Shown piece after piece: positions 1 to 13,560 of a stretch of 64,000 bases of DNA. Source of the stretch: Lichenostomus cassidix (Eukaryota > Chordata > Aves > Passeriformes > Meliphagidae); contig CM039196.1 in assembly GCA_008360975.2 (NCBI GenBank), forward strand, positions 11,140,263 to 11,204,262, given 5' to 3'. Numbering within the stretch: the first letter of the stretch is position 1; every line of letters begins with the position of its first letter. The notes beneath the pieces were generated by a model. That model had not been told where the DNA came from, did not search any database, and saw nothing but the letters and a program-made list of their open reading frames with translations. Both the position numbers and the translations under genes were made by a program.

Positions 1-3000
1 GAAAACTCTGCAGGGCTGTCAGGACTGCACAGTGACAGTGTATAGGTGTGATGATCCAACAGGAGCTATGAGTATCCATTCAAACACACAGAGCAGGTGA
101 GTCCTGCGCTGCTCCAGTGCTTGCCAAAGGAGTTCCCAGACTTATCAAACACCCCAGGAAATAGCAAAGTTCAGGGGCTGCCTGAAGAGCAAAGGACAGG
201 AGAGAACAGCTTTCCCATTAGCAGGTAAAAGCTTTAACAAGAGTAGTGTGCTCAGCCCAGGATAGACAGGGAAAAGGAGAAGGATTGATAAAGGAAAGCG
301 GGAAAGGAAGCATGAGGAAGAGTGGGAAGAGGAAAAACAGGGAAAAATAGTTTCTTTCTCTGGCAGAGAGTTCTCAGAATAAGACCATTCCTATTTGGGA
401 ATAATGCACCCACTGCAGTGATGTCTGAGGGGAGAGACAGGCACAGGAAGATGTCCACATAAAAGAGAAAGGAATGTGGAAATGCAGGGATACCCAGAGA
501 CAGGGCTGGTGAACATTGAGCAGTCACTGCCTGGCCAAACATGTCCTGACCCAGCCAGCAGTGGGTTCAGGGCAGAGCCAGCTGTGCCAGATGCCAGGCT
601 GGTGAGGCCAGTGGTTCTCAGGCCATGCCAGTGCTCACTTCACTCACTGCCAGCTCCAGCCAGCACTGCTGCCTCTACCCACTCTGCCTGTCTGGGACTT
701 ACTGGGGATTAGGATCCCGAAACAGATTCAGAGATACTCATGAAAACAGAGTAAAAAAATCAAGGGAAAGAAATAAAGACCTGATAAAATCTCCTGCAAC
801 AGTTGTAGGTATTTCTGGGTTAGTTCTTGGGGACCTGACATTTTTACAGCTACATCTGCAGGTGGATCCACTCCCAGCTACGAACAGTTCATGAACCAGA
901 GAACCAAGGTGATTTTGAACTGGGTTCAGAGCCATTTCAGGGCCAATTTGCAAGGAAAATGTACATTTCAGAGAGTGTGCACTCGTTAAGAGGGTGTGTG
1001 TGCAGCACAGCATTCCCTGCCCTTCAGGTGATCGGGATCACCAGCTGCCTGTTGGGGCCTGAACTCCGAGATCTGAGTTTGTCCCGATCGTATCTTCCCA
1101 GGCGGCACACTGCAGGGGTTGTTGCGTCACTGCAGGGCTGTAAATCCCAGTGACACAGCAGGAGGAGCACCACACCTCGCTGTCAGCAGGAATGGGGCAC
1201 GAGACCTCACACAGAGGAGCTCCCTTTGCCCTCCAAGGTAAAAGGGTTGGGGTCTCCTCACCACAAACCCCACAAGGATCAGGACTAACATCCTGCAACC
1301 ACCAAGGAGAAAACAGGATGAGATGGTCCTTCTCAGGTTCTCCTTCTTGAGCAGGGGGCTCAGGGCACATCTGACCCTAAACAAAACCCTGGCAGGAATG
1401 ATGCCCCAGGATCTATTTCACAATCAGACCTGAGATGAGAACAGAGAAGGGATTGAAAAGGCCTGTTGGTTCCTCCTCTCTGCTCAGCTCCCCTGAAAGC
1501 AAAGGGAGCTGCTGGGGGGTGTTGGAGTGATCAGCAGGATTACATGGGGGTTCTTGGGACACACTAATTCTTGCCAGGGCACAATCTCTTGATGTGGGTC
1601 AGGGTCACCAGGAACTGCACTGGCAGTCAATAAAGACTGACTCCAAGAGCTACTCTTATATCTTTTGCTTTCCAAAAAAATAAAAGCAAATGAGCAACTG
1701 CAGATAAAACACAGCATCAAACAAAAGCAGCAAAGCCAGACTGATACAGGTAATTAAGAATAGAATTAACAGATGTGGGCATCTACATTATAAAACAAGG
1801 CAGCAGTCCTGAAACCCACCATCCTGTCTCCTTGACAGATGATATAATTGTTCTCCCTTTTATTGGGCATCTGCCAATACCTACTACCTCTGAAGCAAAC
1901 ATCAATGGCTTTCAAACCACAAAGCCATTTTTAGTTACCAGGTACTGAAATATAGCCCAGGAGTCGGTAAGTTCCAAGACAACACACAGCACTCAATTGT
2001 ACAGCTCAGAACAATCCTGTCTGCCCCAATCCTGCCTTCTCCTGTCTGCAAAAAGTTTGCCAAAAATGAAAAAAGTAAAAAAAAACCCAACCAGGAAATC
2101 CAAACAAAAAGTTTTTAGAACTTACAATTTTGATTATTATTTGAAGAGCTAGAAAAATCTAGCTGTAATAAACAACCAGTAAACCCCATGGAGGTGCTTG
2201 TTTAAGTCACACCTTGGACCTTTTATTTCTCCACAGCTCTTGGATGTAATCCATTAATCCATCCAAACTCCCACTTGGCACCCAAATGTCTCACCTTTAT
2301 TACCTGAAAAAAGTTGCAGCAGGAAGCACTGCCAGAACTTACTGCAAAAGGATGATGGAGCAAAGGAATATTGAGCTGCTGTGGAATTTTCCTCTTGCCT
2401 TTGACTGCCTCCCTTCCTTCTCCAGTGATTCAAAATATACCTTTCAACTGTACCTCCTGCTCCTGAGAACCATAAGGAATTCTGGAACATGTTTCATCTT
2501 TTATGCATTCCTAATAAGTACTGTGGACAAAATGACAGCATTTCCCTCCCACAAAGTTCTTCCTTCCACAAAGGGTGAATGGGGCTGTATCCCAGGTAAT
2601 GTGACCCCTACACTATAACCCAAGTGGTTTATAGGTACCATGTAGGTCCTCTTCTTTTTCTAAAATATATGGAAAGATAAAACTGCATCTCCACAGTAAA
2701 AATGCTTCCAAAGCAGCCCTTGGTTGAACTGGTCTGGAAGCAGTTTCTGTAGGAATCTTAATAATCAAACAAATAAACTCCTTAACTGCACTGAACCAGA
2801 ACCTGAAACTGAAAATCGAAAATTACCCAAATCCACCAACCCTGAGGGAATGACAGCTTTTTCAGCAGAGCTCAAACGTTTTGTTTTGATATCAACAGTT
2901 ATGTTTTTACTGGATTTAATATTGACATAATAATAAATATAATACAAACAAATGAAATATTTCTATCTTAGAATTAGAAATTAACCATCCCATAAAAAAA

Positions 3001-3973
3001 CTGAAAGAGAATTATTATCAAAATATGTTTCAACACTGTCAATGTTTACCATTTTCCTACTTGTGAAAATAAGGATTTAGAATTTTTCTGCTGAAATCTC
3101 TCACTGAGACTGACTGCTCCCCAGAGTGTGATTTCCACAGAACCCCACATTTTGTCAACAACTTGCTTCGCTGGGTTTTTCTTTTTCAACAGTTTTTACT
3201 TGGGAAAATACTTTTTTCACCCAACTCTTCATCTGCCATGCCGTCCCTCAGGTGGGAGCAGTTCCAAAGGGAGCCTGCAGTGCAGACACCGAGACTCTTT
3301 TGTTTGCACTCCCATGCCAGCCCTGCTGATGCCACTGCCTTGGCTTTGGCAATGGAGGTTGGGATGTGAGCCAGCTGGCACTGCCTCAGCAGCATTTTCC
3401 TTCCTGGAGCCTGGCATACACCACACCAAAAAGACACTCTCCTCTCCTCAGAAGGTTGCAACACTTTGTGGGAAAATTAAATTACTTGACAACGTCCCTT
3501 TCAAGTTCACAATGGCTCGCACTGGAAACTGGATTCAATATTTTCTTCCTGCCACATGCAATCAAGGATCACAAACTGCCTGCTTTGTTTCTGGCTTCTG
3601 GGTTTGGTTGGGGATGAAGGGAAGGTTCATTTTTTTAATTCTTACTTTTTTTTGTTTGTAAAATATCAAAACCAAACCAACAACAGCAAAGCCCAAAATC
3701 AATGAGCCAACAAGAGCATAATGTAATGAAAGAACAAGAGAGGAACAATCCTGGGGACAGAAGAATCTCTCCATATGGACTGACATTCACTGCTAGGTAG
3801 AAGTCCATGTACTAATTCCTGTTGGGAAGTCAGCAGTGAGGGCTAAAGGGAGTGTAAATTCCTTTGGGAAGAAGAACAGTTGCAGCAGCACAGAATCCAT
3901 CCTGCCTCTGTAAATGAGTTTTCAGGCCAACATTGAATCTGTCCTAGCACATGTTACTCCCTGTCCAAATCAG
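1..3973. other. Unannotated unique sequence, no gene recognised
   Basis: No coding, RNA or repeat feature is recognised here. There is a purine-rich stretch around 270-345 and an A-rich stretch around 2050-2110. An isolated AATAAA lies near 1629, but no upstream exon supports it as a functional polyadenylation signal. The longest open frame (177 codons, 3128-3661, plus strand) has no recognisable domain and a composition like that of random translated sequence. Confidence 0.55.
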
Positions 3974-4365
3974 TCATAGAATCACAGACTGGTTTGGGTT
4001 GGAAGGGATCTTAAAGCCCATCCAGTCCCACCCCTGCCATGGGCAGTGACACCTTCCACTATCCCAGGCTGCTCCAAGCCCTGTCCAACCTGGCCTTGGA
4101 CACTTCCAGGGATCCAGGGGCAGCCACAGCTTCTCTGGGCACCCTGTGCCAGGGCCTCCCCAGCCTCCCAGGGAACAATTGGTATCTGACCTAAATTTCC
4201 CCTCTTTCACTCTGAAGCCATATTCCCTTGTCCTGTCACTCCAGCTCCTGAAGAACAGTCCCTCTCAGACTTCCCTGGAGCCCCTTCAGACACTGGAAGG
4301 TGCTGTGAGGTCTCCACACAACATTCTCCAGGCTGAACAGTCCCAACCATCTCAGCTTTGTGGCA
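3974..4365 (-). mobile_element. CR1 LINE, 5'-truncated 3' end
   Basis: This is the 3' end of a chicken-repeat-1 (CR1) non-LTR retrotransposon in reverse orientation. Read on the plus strand it opens with TCATAGAATCACAGA, the complement of the CR1 tail, and continues through GGTTTGGGTTGGAAGGGATC and the familiar avian block around GGGCAGTGACACCTTCCA. It runs about 390 bases into the part complementary to the end of ORF2, then fades near 4365. CR1 copies are nearly always 5'-truncated, so this one cannot move. The wording (summarised as 'lead-in, grouped pairs, coil of 3' end') resembles CR1 subfamilies abundant in neoavian birds more than the commonest chicken form. The exact subfamily is not assigned. 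Confidence 0.93.
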
Positions 4366-7000
4366 ATGTTTTATCAGACACACTTCTCAGACAAACTTCA
4401 GGTATCAGCAACTAAATATGTGGATCTGTTTCACACCAGCTTCTAAAAAGTATTAAAGAATTAATTTTGTATTTGAATCATCAAAGGTAGAATTCAAGAA
4501 GCAACAGAGATGAAACTTTCCGTGACTGGGCAATCTCAGCTGCTTTCTCAACTCAGATTTTCAGTCTGCCACCAGCAGCTGGAACACACATCTTGAGCTA
4601 GAGGGAAAAACGTAGAGAATGTTTAAATTCAAATGCCTGGTCTAGTGGAAGGTGTCCCTGCAGCTGGAGAACAGCTGGAGTGTGTAGTGCAAAGACAGGG
4701 ATGCTCCAACATAGGAGCTGCACTCCACCGGTGGGAATTTGTTTGGCGTTGGGCTCTTCCAGGGTTATTTTCCTGTTGCCCCCCAGTGCCAGCAGTGCAG
4801 TGCCACTGGCTGCAGGCAGAGCAGAGGGAGGAGGAGGGCAAGCTGGAGTGTATCGGTGGAAGCAGCAGTCCCAGGAGCTCTCCCGGCTGGGTGTGATGCA
4901 CTGAGCGCAGCTGACAAAGGCAGCGCAGGAGGGCTGGGCTGCTCTGCCCAGCTCCGTGTCACTCCCTAGAGCAGCGAGTGCCCTATATCTGCACAGAGCC
5001 ACGAGCAGGGCTCTCGGAGCACTGTGCCAGCCTCAGTCAGGAGGAGCAGCAGCACAAAGGGCTGACAATGAGAGCAGCTCGGAGAGGGCATTGCAGAAAC
5101 CCAACACACGCAGCCATTTCCTGAGCACACCGAACAGCTCTGCCAGTGTAGAAAACCCAAACCCCGGAAAGCAGGTGGGATTAACATGGGATCTCCACCT
5201 ATCACCACCAGCCTGCCAGTCTGCGTGCAATGGTGTGATTAAAAGCTGTGCCTGTGACTGCAATCACTGCTGTCTGCTGGCTCCAGTGACATCTCTCTGC
5301 TGTTCCTCATTCCCAGTGGATGAGGTGTGGAATAAAACCGTGCCTTGCAATCCTGACCCCCTGCCTGGAGTGAAGGTCAAATGGAGAGTGGAACAAGGAC
5401 TGGCTGTCCTCCCCAGAGCAATGGTATGACAGAAAGAAAAAGACTAATAAAGACAAAAAGGAAAAACGCCCAAGGAAATACAGGAAGAGATCCCAGGTAG
5501 GAAGGCACAGCTGTGAACAGAGGGCTGGAACTGTCAGATGTGCCTAAACCTAGAGTAACCAGCTTTTAATTCCCACTAAAATGAGTTCTACAACTCCCAA
5601 GTGATTCTCTAAGCCACAAATTTACTGGAGAAATATTTAATTGACTAGCAGCTACTGGAATAAGAGAGACAGAAAACATAAACTGTGTTTAGGAGCTCCA
5701 TCAATAATAAAATCCATATAAATGTTTTTCACTTCATCCTGTCAGGATGTAGCCAGTGACTGTCTTTAGGAATAAGTAAATAATTTCCTTGGTGATGTTG
5801 CTGCAACTGAATAAAATTAAATGAGAATAATTCCAGGTTAACTGAATTGCCTTAAATATAGACTGTGAAACACAGAAATACAGCCAAGTCAGGGTAGATG
5901 CTCAGCACATGGCAGGTTCTGAATTCACCTACTCCTGTCAAATGGGGTACCATGTTCATTTCAGGTTATATTCCTTTAAAGTTCCAATTAAATAAGTAGC
6001 TGCCAGATTTAATCCTCTTGGCCCTTCTTGTATTAAGTTGTATACAGATATATTTGTCTTTTAACCCCATTCAACAATACAGTTCTCATAACTCTTAGTC
6101 TAGGGCTTTTCCCTAAGGAACATGTTAAATATCCCAAAGGATTTACATCCTACACAGAACATTCCTGATCTGATTCTGATACAAAATAATCAACATTCAA
6201 GTGCTGATATCAGGAGCTGCTAATTCAATGTTCATTTCTGATAAAGCTGCAACATTTTCAAATTAGATTTTGCTGCTTCCATGTTTGTTGTCTAGAGTAA
6301 CGCTGGAGGGTAGCAATGGAAAGGGACATAAACTGAAATTTAGCATCTCTTGAGTAAATACAGAGAAAAGTTCTGGGTAATAATGTGATGGAAGACACTT
6401 TAATTATGTGCTTCAAGTGTGTCAGTGCAGACTAACCCACCTGAATCCACTCATACTCCAAGGACACAGGTGGTCTAATGCCATGCTCATCTCCAAACAC
6501 CTGAAGTTCTTAATGAACACTTATTTGGGAGAGCTGCCTATCCCAAGGAAATGTCCTTGTTGTCCTCATTTTCCACCAAACAGAGCACCCCAAGAGCCCA
6601 GTCTGCTAGTCATTGTTGCTTCAACCCCCAGTGCAAGGCCATGCCCTCCCTGGAGCAGAGGGTCTCCAACAAGCCTATGTCCCTCTAACCCCACGGGGCT
6701 TCACTTCTGTGCCTAAAGCTGGCCAGATCAAGGCTCCTGGGCCATTTACATTTAGCAGGGCTTGTGCAGACTGACCGCGCTGCCTTTTCTGAGGAGATCT
6801 GGGCTCCACCATGACCTGAACCCCAAGAGCAGGGAGGTGCAGGACTCTGAATTCATCCCAAGACTCAAGACGTTCGCTCAGCACTGCAAGTGTAGGTCAA
6901 ACACAGAGCCGAACTGCCTGCTGCCTCATTTAAATATTCAGTGAACACTGCAAAGATTAACATTTCCTCTCTTGAATATCTAAATATTTGCCCACAATCC
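4366..7000. other. Unannotated unique sequence, no gene recognised
   Basis: A moderately GC-rich stretch (about 4620-5440) is followed by an AT-rich stretch (about 5560-6400). Overlapping short open frames of 60-157 codons occur on both strands in the GC-rich part, which is what loss of stop codons in GC-rich sequence produces. None has a recognisable domain or start context. No repeat is recognised. Confidence 0.5.
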
Positions 7001-7440
7001 CCCTGCTAATGAGCAAAGACAAGTGCTGGTAAGTGGCAAGCAGCATCAAGCCTCGAGTCAATCAAACGCTCCAAGAGGCCCTTCAGCACCACCACAAGGC
7101 CCAGCGAGTGACATTCGGAGCTGGTGGCTTGCAAATGGCCCTTCTCTCCCGCTAACTCTCCCCCCACCACACATCCACACACATTCCTCCCTCTCCACCC
7201 CCTTTTCCGCTCCATGACCCACTCGGGGGCATAAAAAACTGGTACTGAGAAACCTGCCAACTGCTTTAGACTTTGGAACACGAGCTGGGCTCCTGTCAGC
7301 TCCCAGCCTGCCACACAATGGAAAACATTACACATTTCTCTCGCTAACGACCGCGCTGCTCATTTACATGGCTTAGGCAAACACCAACAAGGTCGCAGCC
7401 AGAAAAGTGCGGTCAGGAGCGCTACTGCTCCTGGCAAGGG
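7001..7440. promoter_or_regulatory. Candidate conserved regulatory block
   Basis: Two compact segments (about 7005-7130 and 7325-7440) stand out from the surrounding sequence. They keep unusually many CpG dinucleotides for this window, for example in the TCGCTAACGACCGCGCTGC stretch near 7340 and several more up to 7424. They also carry the short cores CTAATGAG, TCAATCAAAC and GCAAATGG. Such motif-dense islands in gene-poor bird DNA are often conserved enhancers. This is inference from appearance; conservation was not measured. Confidence 0.25.
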
Positions 7441-7630
7441 GCTGGTGCCTGGAAAAGGGCTGCACGGGAAGCTCTTTAAACACCTTGGAACATGTGCTAA
7501 GCTGCTGAAGTATGAGGTGTGGTGACAGCAAGGTGTTGAAACAGGGCTTTTAAAAGCTGCCAGTTATCATTAACACGTCTCCGCAGAGCACTGGCAGCCC
7601 AGGGAAAGCCAACACCCAGAGCATCTTCTT

Positions 7631-7692
7631 GGAGGGTGGGCGGGGAGAGAGGAAGAGAAGAGGAAGTGAGGGTGGGGAGGACAAAGGAGGAA
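7631..7692 (+). repeat. Polypurine, G-rich tract
   Basis: About 60 bases are nearly all purine on the plus strand, including GGAGGGTGGGCGGGGAGAG followed by alternating GA-rich runs. The closely spaced G runs could allow a G-quadruplex or triplex-type structure. No gene start is visible beside it. Confidence 0.6.
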
Positions 7693-8379
7693 CATAGAGT
7701 CATCCACAGGGGGTTTTCCCTCTTGGCCTCACACAGAAATTGCCATCCTTGCCCCTCAAAGAGGTGATGAGGTTGAGGCTCTTCGGGAGCTTCTCTGCCA
7801 CCTGTCTGGACAACCTGCAAGGTGAGCTGTTCCTGGAGGCTTCCTCTGGGAGTTTCTGACTGTGCTACTGTGGGGATCAGGAATTCCTGTCACTAGTGGG
7901 GTTTGGGAAGCAACCACCAGAGAGCCAAACACTGCACAGCAGGGAGGGAGAACCCAAAACCAGCCACTGGAGATCCAGAGCAATAGCCACCTTCAGATTT
8001 CTCCTGTTATTCCTGGGCTCCCTGCAAAGAGGCACATCCAAATTCTGAAATAACATCACTTTGCTCAAAATGTTGTATTTCCTAATTTTTTGACCAAACT
8101 TTTATTAGTAATTTTTCCAGTTGCATGCTAACCCTAAGATTCATTCAAACTTTGAAAAAAGTGTTTCTGACTTAGCCAGCTACTTTGCAGAAGAACCAAT
8201 TCACCACCACAGACAAAATCTTGAAGAAAAAAGCACCAGCCCTGATCTTTTCCCCAGTATGAAGTTCAGGGTTTTTTAAAGTATCCAGCACTATAAAGTA
8301 GCTGGATAGGAAAGTTTGTGTGAATTAAAAGAAAACAGCCCTATCTAAATCTAATTCGATCTCCTAAGAGTCTAAAACT
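7693..8379. other. Unannotated unique sequence, no gene recognised
   Basis: No repeat, RNA gene or credible coding segment is recognised. Open frames here are under 110 codons and overlap on opposite strands. Confidence 0.5.
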
Positions 8380-8560
8380 GTATCATGCATCAAAATCTTA
8401 AATATTTATTTGAAATTATGCACCCTAGTTATTCCATATTCTAAATCTGTGCAGCAGAGAGGCTGTAATTGTAATGGATTTAATAAAAGCTATCATATTC
8501 CATAATTCAGCAGGAAAGATTATGCAGAGCCCCAGGATGTAACTAAGAATAGCTAAGTTT
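8380..8560. promoter_or_regulatory. Candidate AT-rich regulatory block
   Basis: An AT-rich segment with clustered homeodomain-type cores: TGTAATTGTAATGG near 8465-8478, TTTAATAAAAG just after it and CATAATTCAG near 8500. It stands apart from its flanks in motif density, but no conservation data are available and AT-richness alone produces such cores. Confidence 0.2.
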
Positions 8561-11500
8561 CTTCTTGTGGGTGATTGTTCTAAGAACTAAAAGAAAAAAT
8601 TTATCTGTGCCCACATCTCCTGCTTCTGAAGTACTCAAGAACCACCATGTCCCACTGAGGTGCAGAATGCTCTGTTCCCCTCTTTTATGAGCTTCTTTAT
8701 TTCATTAACCCGTAACAAGCACAGCCCTCCTCAGTATTTTGCAATTTTTATCCCCAGGTTTCCAGGAGGGAAATGAATCGCTATGCAAACCCAACTGCCT
8801 CTAAAAATCACACCTTCTTCTGTGATGCTGCTTTCCCTGATGACCTCACGACTTTGGGGCCACAGTCCAGTTGTGGACAAACCTGATCGAGGGGCAGAAT
8901 TTCAAATGAGTTTCCAAACGGAGGAGAGGCATTGAGAACTCAGCAGTTTCCCTGGCAGGAGCAGCAGCAGGACCCAAAAGCTCCAAACAACACATTCCAC
9001 GCCTTGTGCTGGGTGGTGGGGACACAGCAAGGACAGGCATGTCAGAGCTGTCTGGGTTGTAAGACACAAGGTACAAGTCCATGGGGACACCAGGCTTCAT
9101 TAAACCTCTGCTCATGCAAAGACTTCTTTCTTTATTCCTTTGCTTTCCTATTCAGACAGACTAAGTAAAACTGAAGCACTAAAAGATAAAAAGCATTGTA
9201 TTTTTAAAGAGTGATTCTGGGGTCTAGGCACTGAATTACCTTTCAGAAAAGTCTAAGTAGAAGTGACTTGCTTAAAGATAGCAAATAAATTATTGAATCA
9301 CATCTTTCATCAGCCAGATTTTTAGCAAAATCACCAAAAATGTTCTGTTAATTCTTATCTTACCTGTAGATAATCATTACCGGAGAAGAAAGGTGAGACT
9401 AAAAATAATGAATACAAAAAAACCTGAAGCCCCTTCTTCACTTTAGAAGGGGAGCCAGAGAGATGAAAACTCGCATCCAACTTTCTCCTTCTCCTGCTGT
9501 ATCTCCTACACTTGCCCACACTCCCACACCCCCCATAAACAGCTTCATCAGCTTGATGGATATGTGCCACACCTGTTCCCAGCCCCCTTTTGGGAGGTTT
9601 TCCTCACTCACCTTCCAGGCAGAGGCTGTGTCTTCATCCTGTGTCTGCAGAGTCCTCAGCACAACGAGGCTGGGCCTTCAGGCACTATAATGACAATAAA
9701 TAATCATAATTCAGGAGTGGGATGCTTTCACATCCCAGACTCACATTCTTCCGAGCTTCCCGGCACACTTAAACACCCCCAACACACCCTTCTCCCTTTG
9801 TGAATGTGACCTCTGCTCCTCTTTAGAGCTCCAGCCCTGTGTTCCTGCAGGCTGCCGTTCGGAGGGGGATTCCCCAGAAAGCCCAGTGGGCCAGGTGGGA
9901 TGGGACAGCCATTAATCTGTTCACACCTTGTCAACAAGGGCCCTGATCTGAACACGTCCTGCTCTAGCTTTAGGAAATTCCCACAGAGGATGGCACGGGA
10001 AAAGGAGGAGAGGTTGTGCGGAATTGAGGAGACAGCCAGCAACACCTGAGAGTGCAGGACAAGGCTCATTAAAATACTGGGACAGGGTGTGACCAAGAGG
10101 AGCCTTCCCCTGCTCTTAAATCTGGGGCCACCTGAAGAAGATGGAAGGTGTTAGTGAGTCCCAGAAGAACCACCTGTCCTTTTCATCTCCAGAGGGAGAT
10201 GGCAAACCCCAATGACTTTGATAAGACTGTGCCCTGTAAATCCACAACTGGAGCTGCTTCAGCAGGGCCTCCACTCCACCCTGCCAGCTCTCCTCTCTCT
10301 CCCCTAATTCCAGCCCTATCCTTTGCCCCTCCTCTGCTCTTTTCTCTCTGTGTTAAAACTAATGGGTTTACCACATGTTGGAAGGCAGCAAAAGGAAGTG
10401 GTGAAGTGACAAATGGGAATGTTCATGCTTTAATTTATTATGACAATCGTGCCCGGGTCCACAAAGTAAACTGAGTCAACAGAGAAGGACTTTGTGCCAA
10501 GTTATTTATCCACTTCACTAACTGGGGGATCTTATTTTTCCCTAGTCAGCCATGAGACTGGTTAAACTCATCAACTTTATTGATGAGCAGAAGCAGCAGG
10601 GAATTTTCTCACAAAATATGTTGTTGTTAAAAAGCTTAGATTCATCCAAACCAGAACTTTTTTTTCTAGGAATGGCTTGGTGTCACTAAATTTCCAGACC
10701 CAAGGGAAAAGAAAGGAGAAAAAATATTTGTGGAAAAAAAGTCCCAAATAAGTAAAACATGTGCTTGAACAGTCACTGAACATTTGCTTTGTGTTCAAAA
10801 GAGCTTTCTGTGCTGTTTAATTAAATTTTGAAATGTTTCATTTTGATTTTTTCCCTTTTTCTCAGCTTTTCATAGACATGACAAAACAAAACATTTCAAC
10901 CGAGCAAAACTTAACATTTTTTCCACTTAGCTTGTCAGCACAGGACATTTTTCAGGATTTTCACTCCAGCCTGGCACAAGACAATTTTCCAGCATCTCCA
11001 AATTTCCCATCCAATGACACTGAGGAGTGCATCCCATCAATCCCAGTGAATTTTTGCCCAGCTACACAGGGCTAGCCAAGATGACTGGTGGACAAATTGG
11101 TGCAAACTCTCAACTGTTTCTCCTTGCAGGAGGCCACAAGACCAAATCCTGCCTAAGCCACCAGAGCAGAACACAGCACTCATTCCTCAGTGTCCCTGTC
11201 TCCTTTATTTTTCAATCCATATGAAGTTATTTCTGGTTATTTCTGGTCCTCTACCCAACTGTGACAATGCCTAGGAAAGACTTGGTGAACAGGACAAGCA
11301 AGACCTGTCATTTCAGTTTTCAGAGGCAGAGAAGGTTCCTTTAACTGCCTGCAAAATACCTATTCTCAAGGAATTTATTTGTTTCCCTGCTTCACCCCTG
11401 GTTTTTTTCCCTGATTATTACAGTCAGACCAATCTCAGGGGGTACTCCCAGGATCATCACGCCCAATGGAGGTCATGGAATGACTTTTTCTGGCACAGGT

Positions 11501-13384
11501 GAGTTCTCAGCTAAATGCAGCATCTGGTTTTCGGCTACTGCACATCAAGGGCAAGGTAGAGAAGAGTGGATAAAACACACCAGAGTGCAATAAAGTACTG
11601 AAGACCTTCAGAAAACAAACCTTCCACAGAGAGGTTGAGAGAAGAGTGTTCCTGCACATGGAATTTGAGTGTGCCCTGCAGCCTTTCCCTCCCATCCCCA
11701 GCAGGGCCCTGCAGGACACCCCTGTAAAACACGGCTGAGTCTTTCACACCGAGTCACATTCCAACACCATGACACAGCCTCCAAAGTAGCATTTTAACAA
11801 CCTGCTGGGCATAACAAGCAGGCATTGTTTGCCATCCTGCCTGCACAAACGCCTGGCTCTGGAGCTGGAATGTGCCCACATCCGGGTGGAGGACACAGGA
11901 CTTCCCAACACATCACACCCCAGAGAGGAGAACAGGCTCTGATCCTTCACCAGCACCAGAGTAGCCAATGTAGCTCAAAGTCCCCAGATGATTTCTGTGC
12001 TCTCCCAGTGTATTTTTCAGAGGTTACAAACATTTCTGTTGAGAAGCCCTTTCCTACCCCACTGCATCAGCTGCTGACCTTACCTGCAGTGCCTCTGAGT
12101 GCACTGAGACATGTGAAGTGCTGATGTGTGGATCTAGGGCTCATCAGTAGGTTCTGGCTCTTCAATAAATAAATCTCAACTAATGGGCTTCAAATCATAA
12201 TTCCTCAGCACCCAGGACAGAGAACAGGTGCAATCTGCCCATAGCAGGGTTCCAGACCTGAGTGAACCCTCCCGAGTTCAACTGAGCTCAGCACTTACTC
12301 ACTTTCACTCCAGTGACATTCCCACATGTTTTATGGGGACAATCCATTACTGGCATTAAGGACATGCTGTTTGACCTGTGCATGTGGAGATCCCCTCACT
12401 GCTCCTGGGCTGAAGCAAAGCCAGGCCAAGCTCCAGGGAGAACCTCTGTGGTCCTGCCATACACACATCTCTGGTATCTTGTCTTCCCTGGGAGGGCCAT
12501 GGCTTGCATTTGATGAAGTTTGTGTTTCAGACAGGCTGCACAATCAGGCAAACACCACTCAGGCAGTGTTTCCAAACTCTACACCTGTGACAGATGGAAA
12601 TCTGGGGGTTTCTGTGAGAAGGGAAGGAAAATGAGATTGACCTCTGAGATTAGAGGCTAGGTATCTTCCACTGCTGTTGGATCACTACAACTGAGACAAT
12701 AACCTCCACTCCATTTCATCATAACTGGAAAGAAACTGGCACTTCCAGATCATCTGACCTGCTTTGGATGGCTCCCTTAAGGTGAATTGCCTCAGAAAGG
12801 TGTTTTTCACTGTTGCCAGTGAGGTTGAGATGTTGCCAGATGAGACACCACAGGCTGCAAAACTGGGCAGCTGAAACCCCTCCAGGTGTGAAAGCCTCAG
12901 AGTGATGATGCTCCAGCTGGGGCTACAGCTCCTTCTCAGCATCCTCACACAGCCCCAGAGCTACATCCTCAAAAACAATCCAGGGTTTCTGCTTAGTACA
13001 GCCCTAAAACATTTGGGGTTTTGCTACATCTGTGCAAAACACATGTGCCACTGCCCCGTGCCAGATTTGTTTTGGGCATATTGTAACAGGTTTGATCTAT
13101 GAGGGATTAAGATGAGGTGTAACAGGGAGGTAGATTATACAAGTAGTAAGAGCCACACTGGGGAGCTAGGCTGATCCCAATGACAATTCCTTTATTCCAA
13201 AATAAGGGCCTTTCTCAGTCTGCTTTTCATCTTTCTGTAACTTGCAGTCCTCTGGAGGAGATGCTGGATTTCATCCAGTCAGTTCACCTGCAGCCCAGCC
13301 AATGGAGCTGCTTCTCTGGCACGTGCACCAAGTGGCAAAGTTTACCTGTGGTGCAACACCCTCAAGTTCAGCTCATATGGTGAA
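8561..13384. other. Unannotated unique sequence, no gene recognised
   Basis: About 4.8 kb without a recognised gene or a confident repeat. Open frames reach only 122 codons and have no recognisable domain. The stretch around 12690-12925 reads like an old interspersed element to my eye, but I cannot match it to a known family. Confidence 0.5.
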
Positions 13385-13560
13385 AAACCAAAGCACTCTA
13401 ATATGATTTTCCTCTCTCCAATAACGCTAACGAGTTATAGTTCATAACTTCCAACTGAATTCACTGTACAGCCAAGCGTTCCTAATGAATTCTCCTAATG
13501 ATCATGCCTTAATGTTTGACTTCATTATGTCGCTTTTGCAATAGCTGAAGTACAGAAGAA
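13385..13560. promoter_or_regulatory. Candidate regulatory block with paired CCTAATGA sites
   Basis: This AT-rich block has the octamer CCTAATGA twice, at 13481-13488 and 13494-13501, exactly 13 bases apart. Further TAATG and CATTA cores lie at about 13509 and 13522. CpGs are retained near 13425-13432, 13477 and 13531. Clustered TAAT cores are the typical recognition element of homeodomain factors. The helical spacing of the two octamers (just over one turn) makes a functional array plausible, but this is inference. Confidence 0.33.

Noticed and set aside
1629..1634. AATAAA polyadenylation-type signal, also seen at many other places
   Set aside because: Common by chance in AT-rich DNA and not linked to any exon here.
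3128..3661. 177-codon plus-strand open frame
   Set aside because: No domain or signal with sensible continuation; hydrophobic runs come from T-rich sequence.
9200..9300. Possible reverse MIR fragment around AGTGACTTGCTTAAAG
   Set aside because: Only one short word matches; neighbouring core words are missing.
12690..12925. Possible LTR or other old element
   Set aside because: Reads like a repeat but no terminal structure, target duplication or family match could be recognised.
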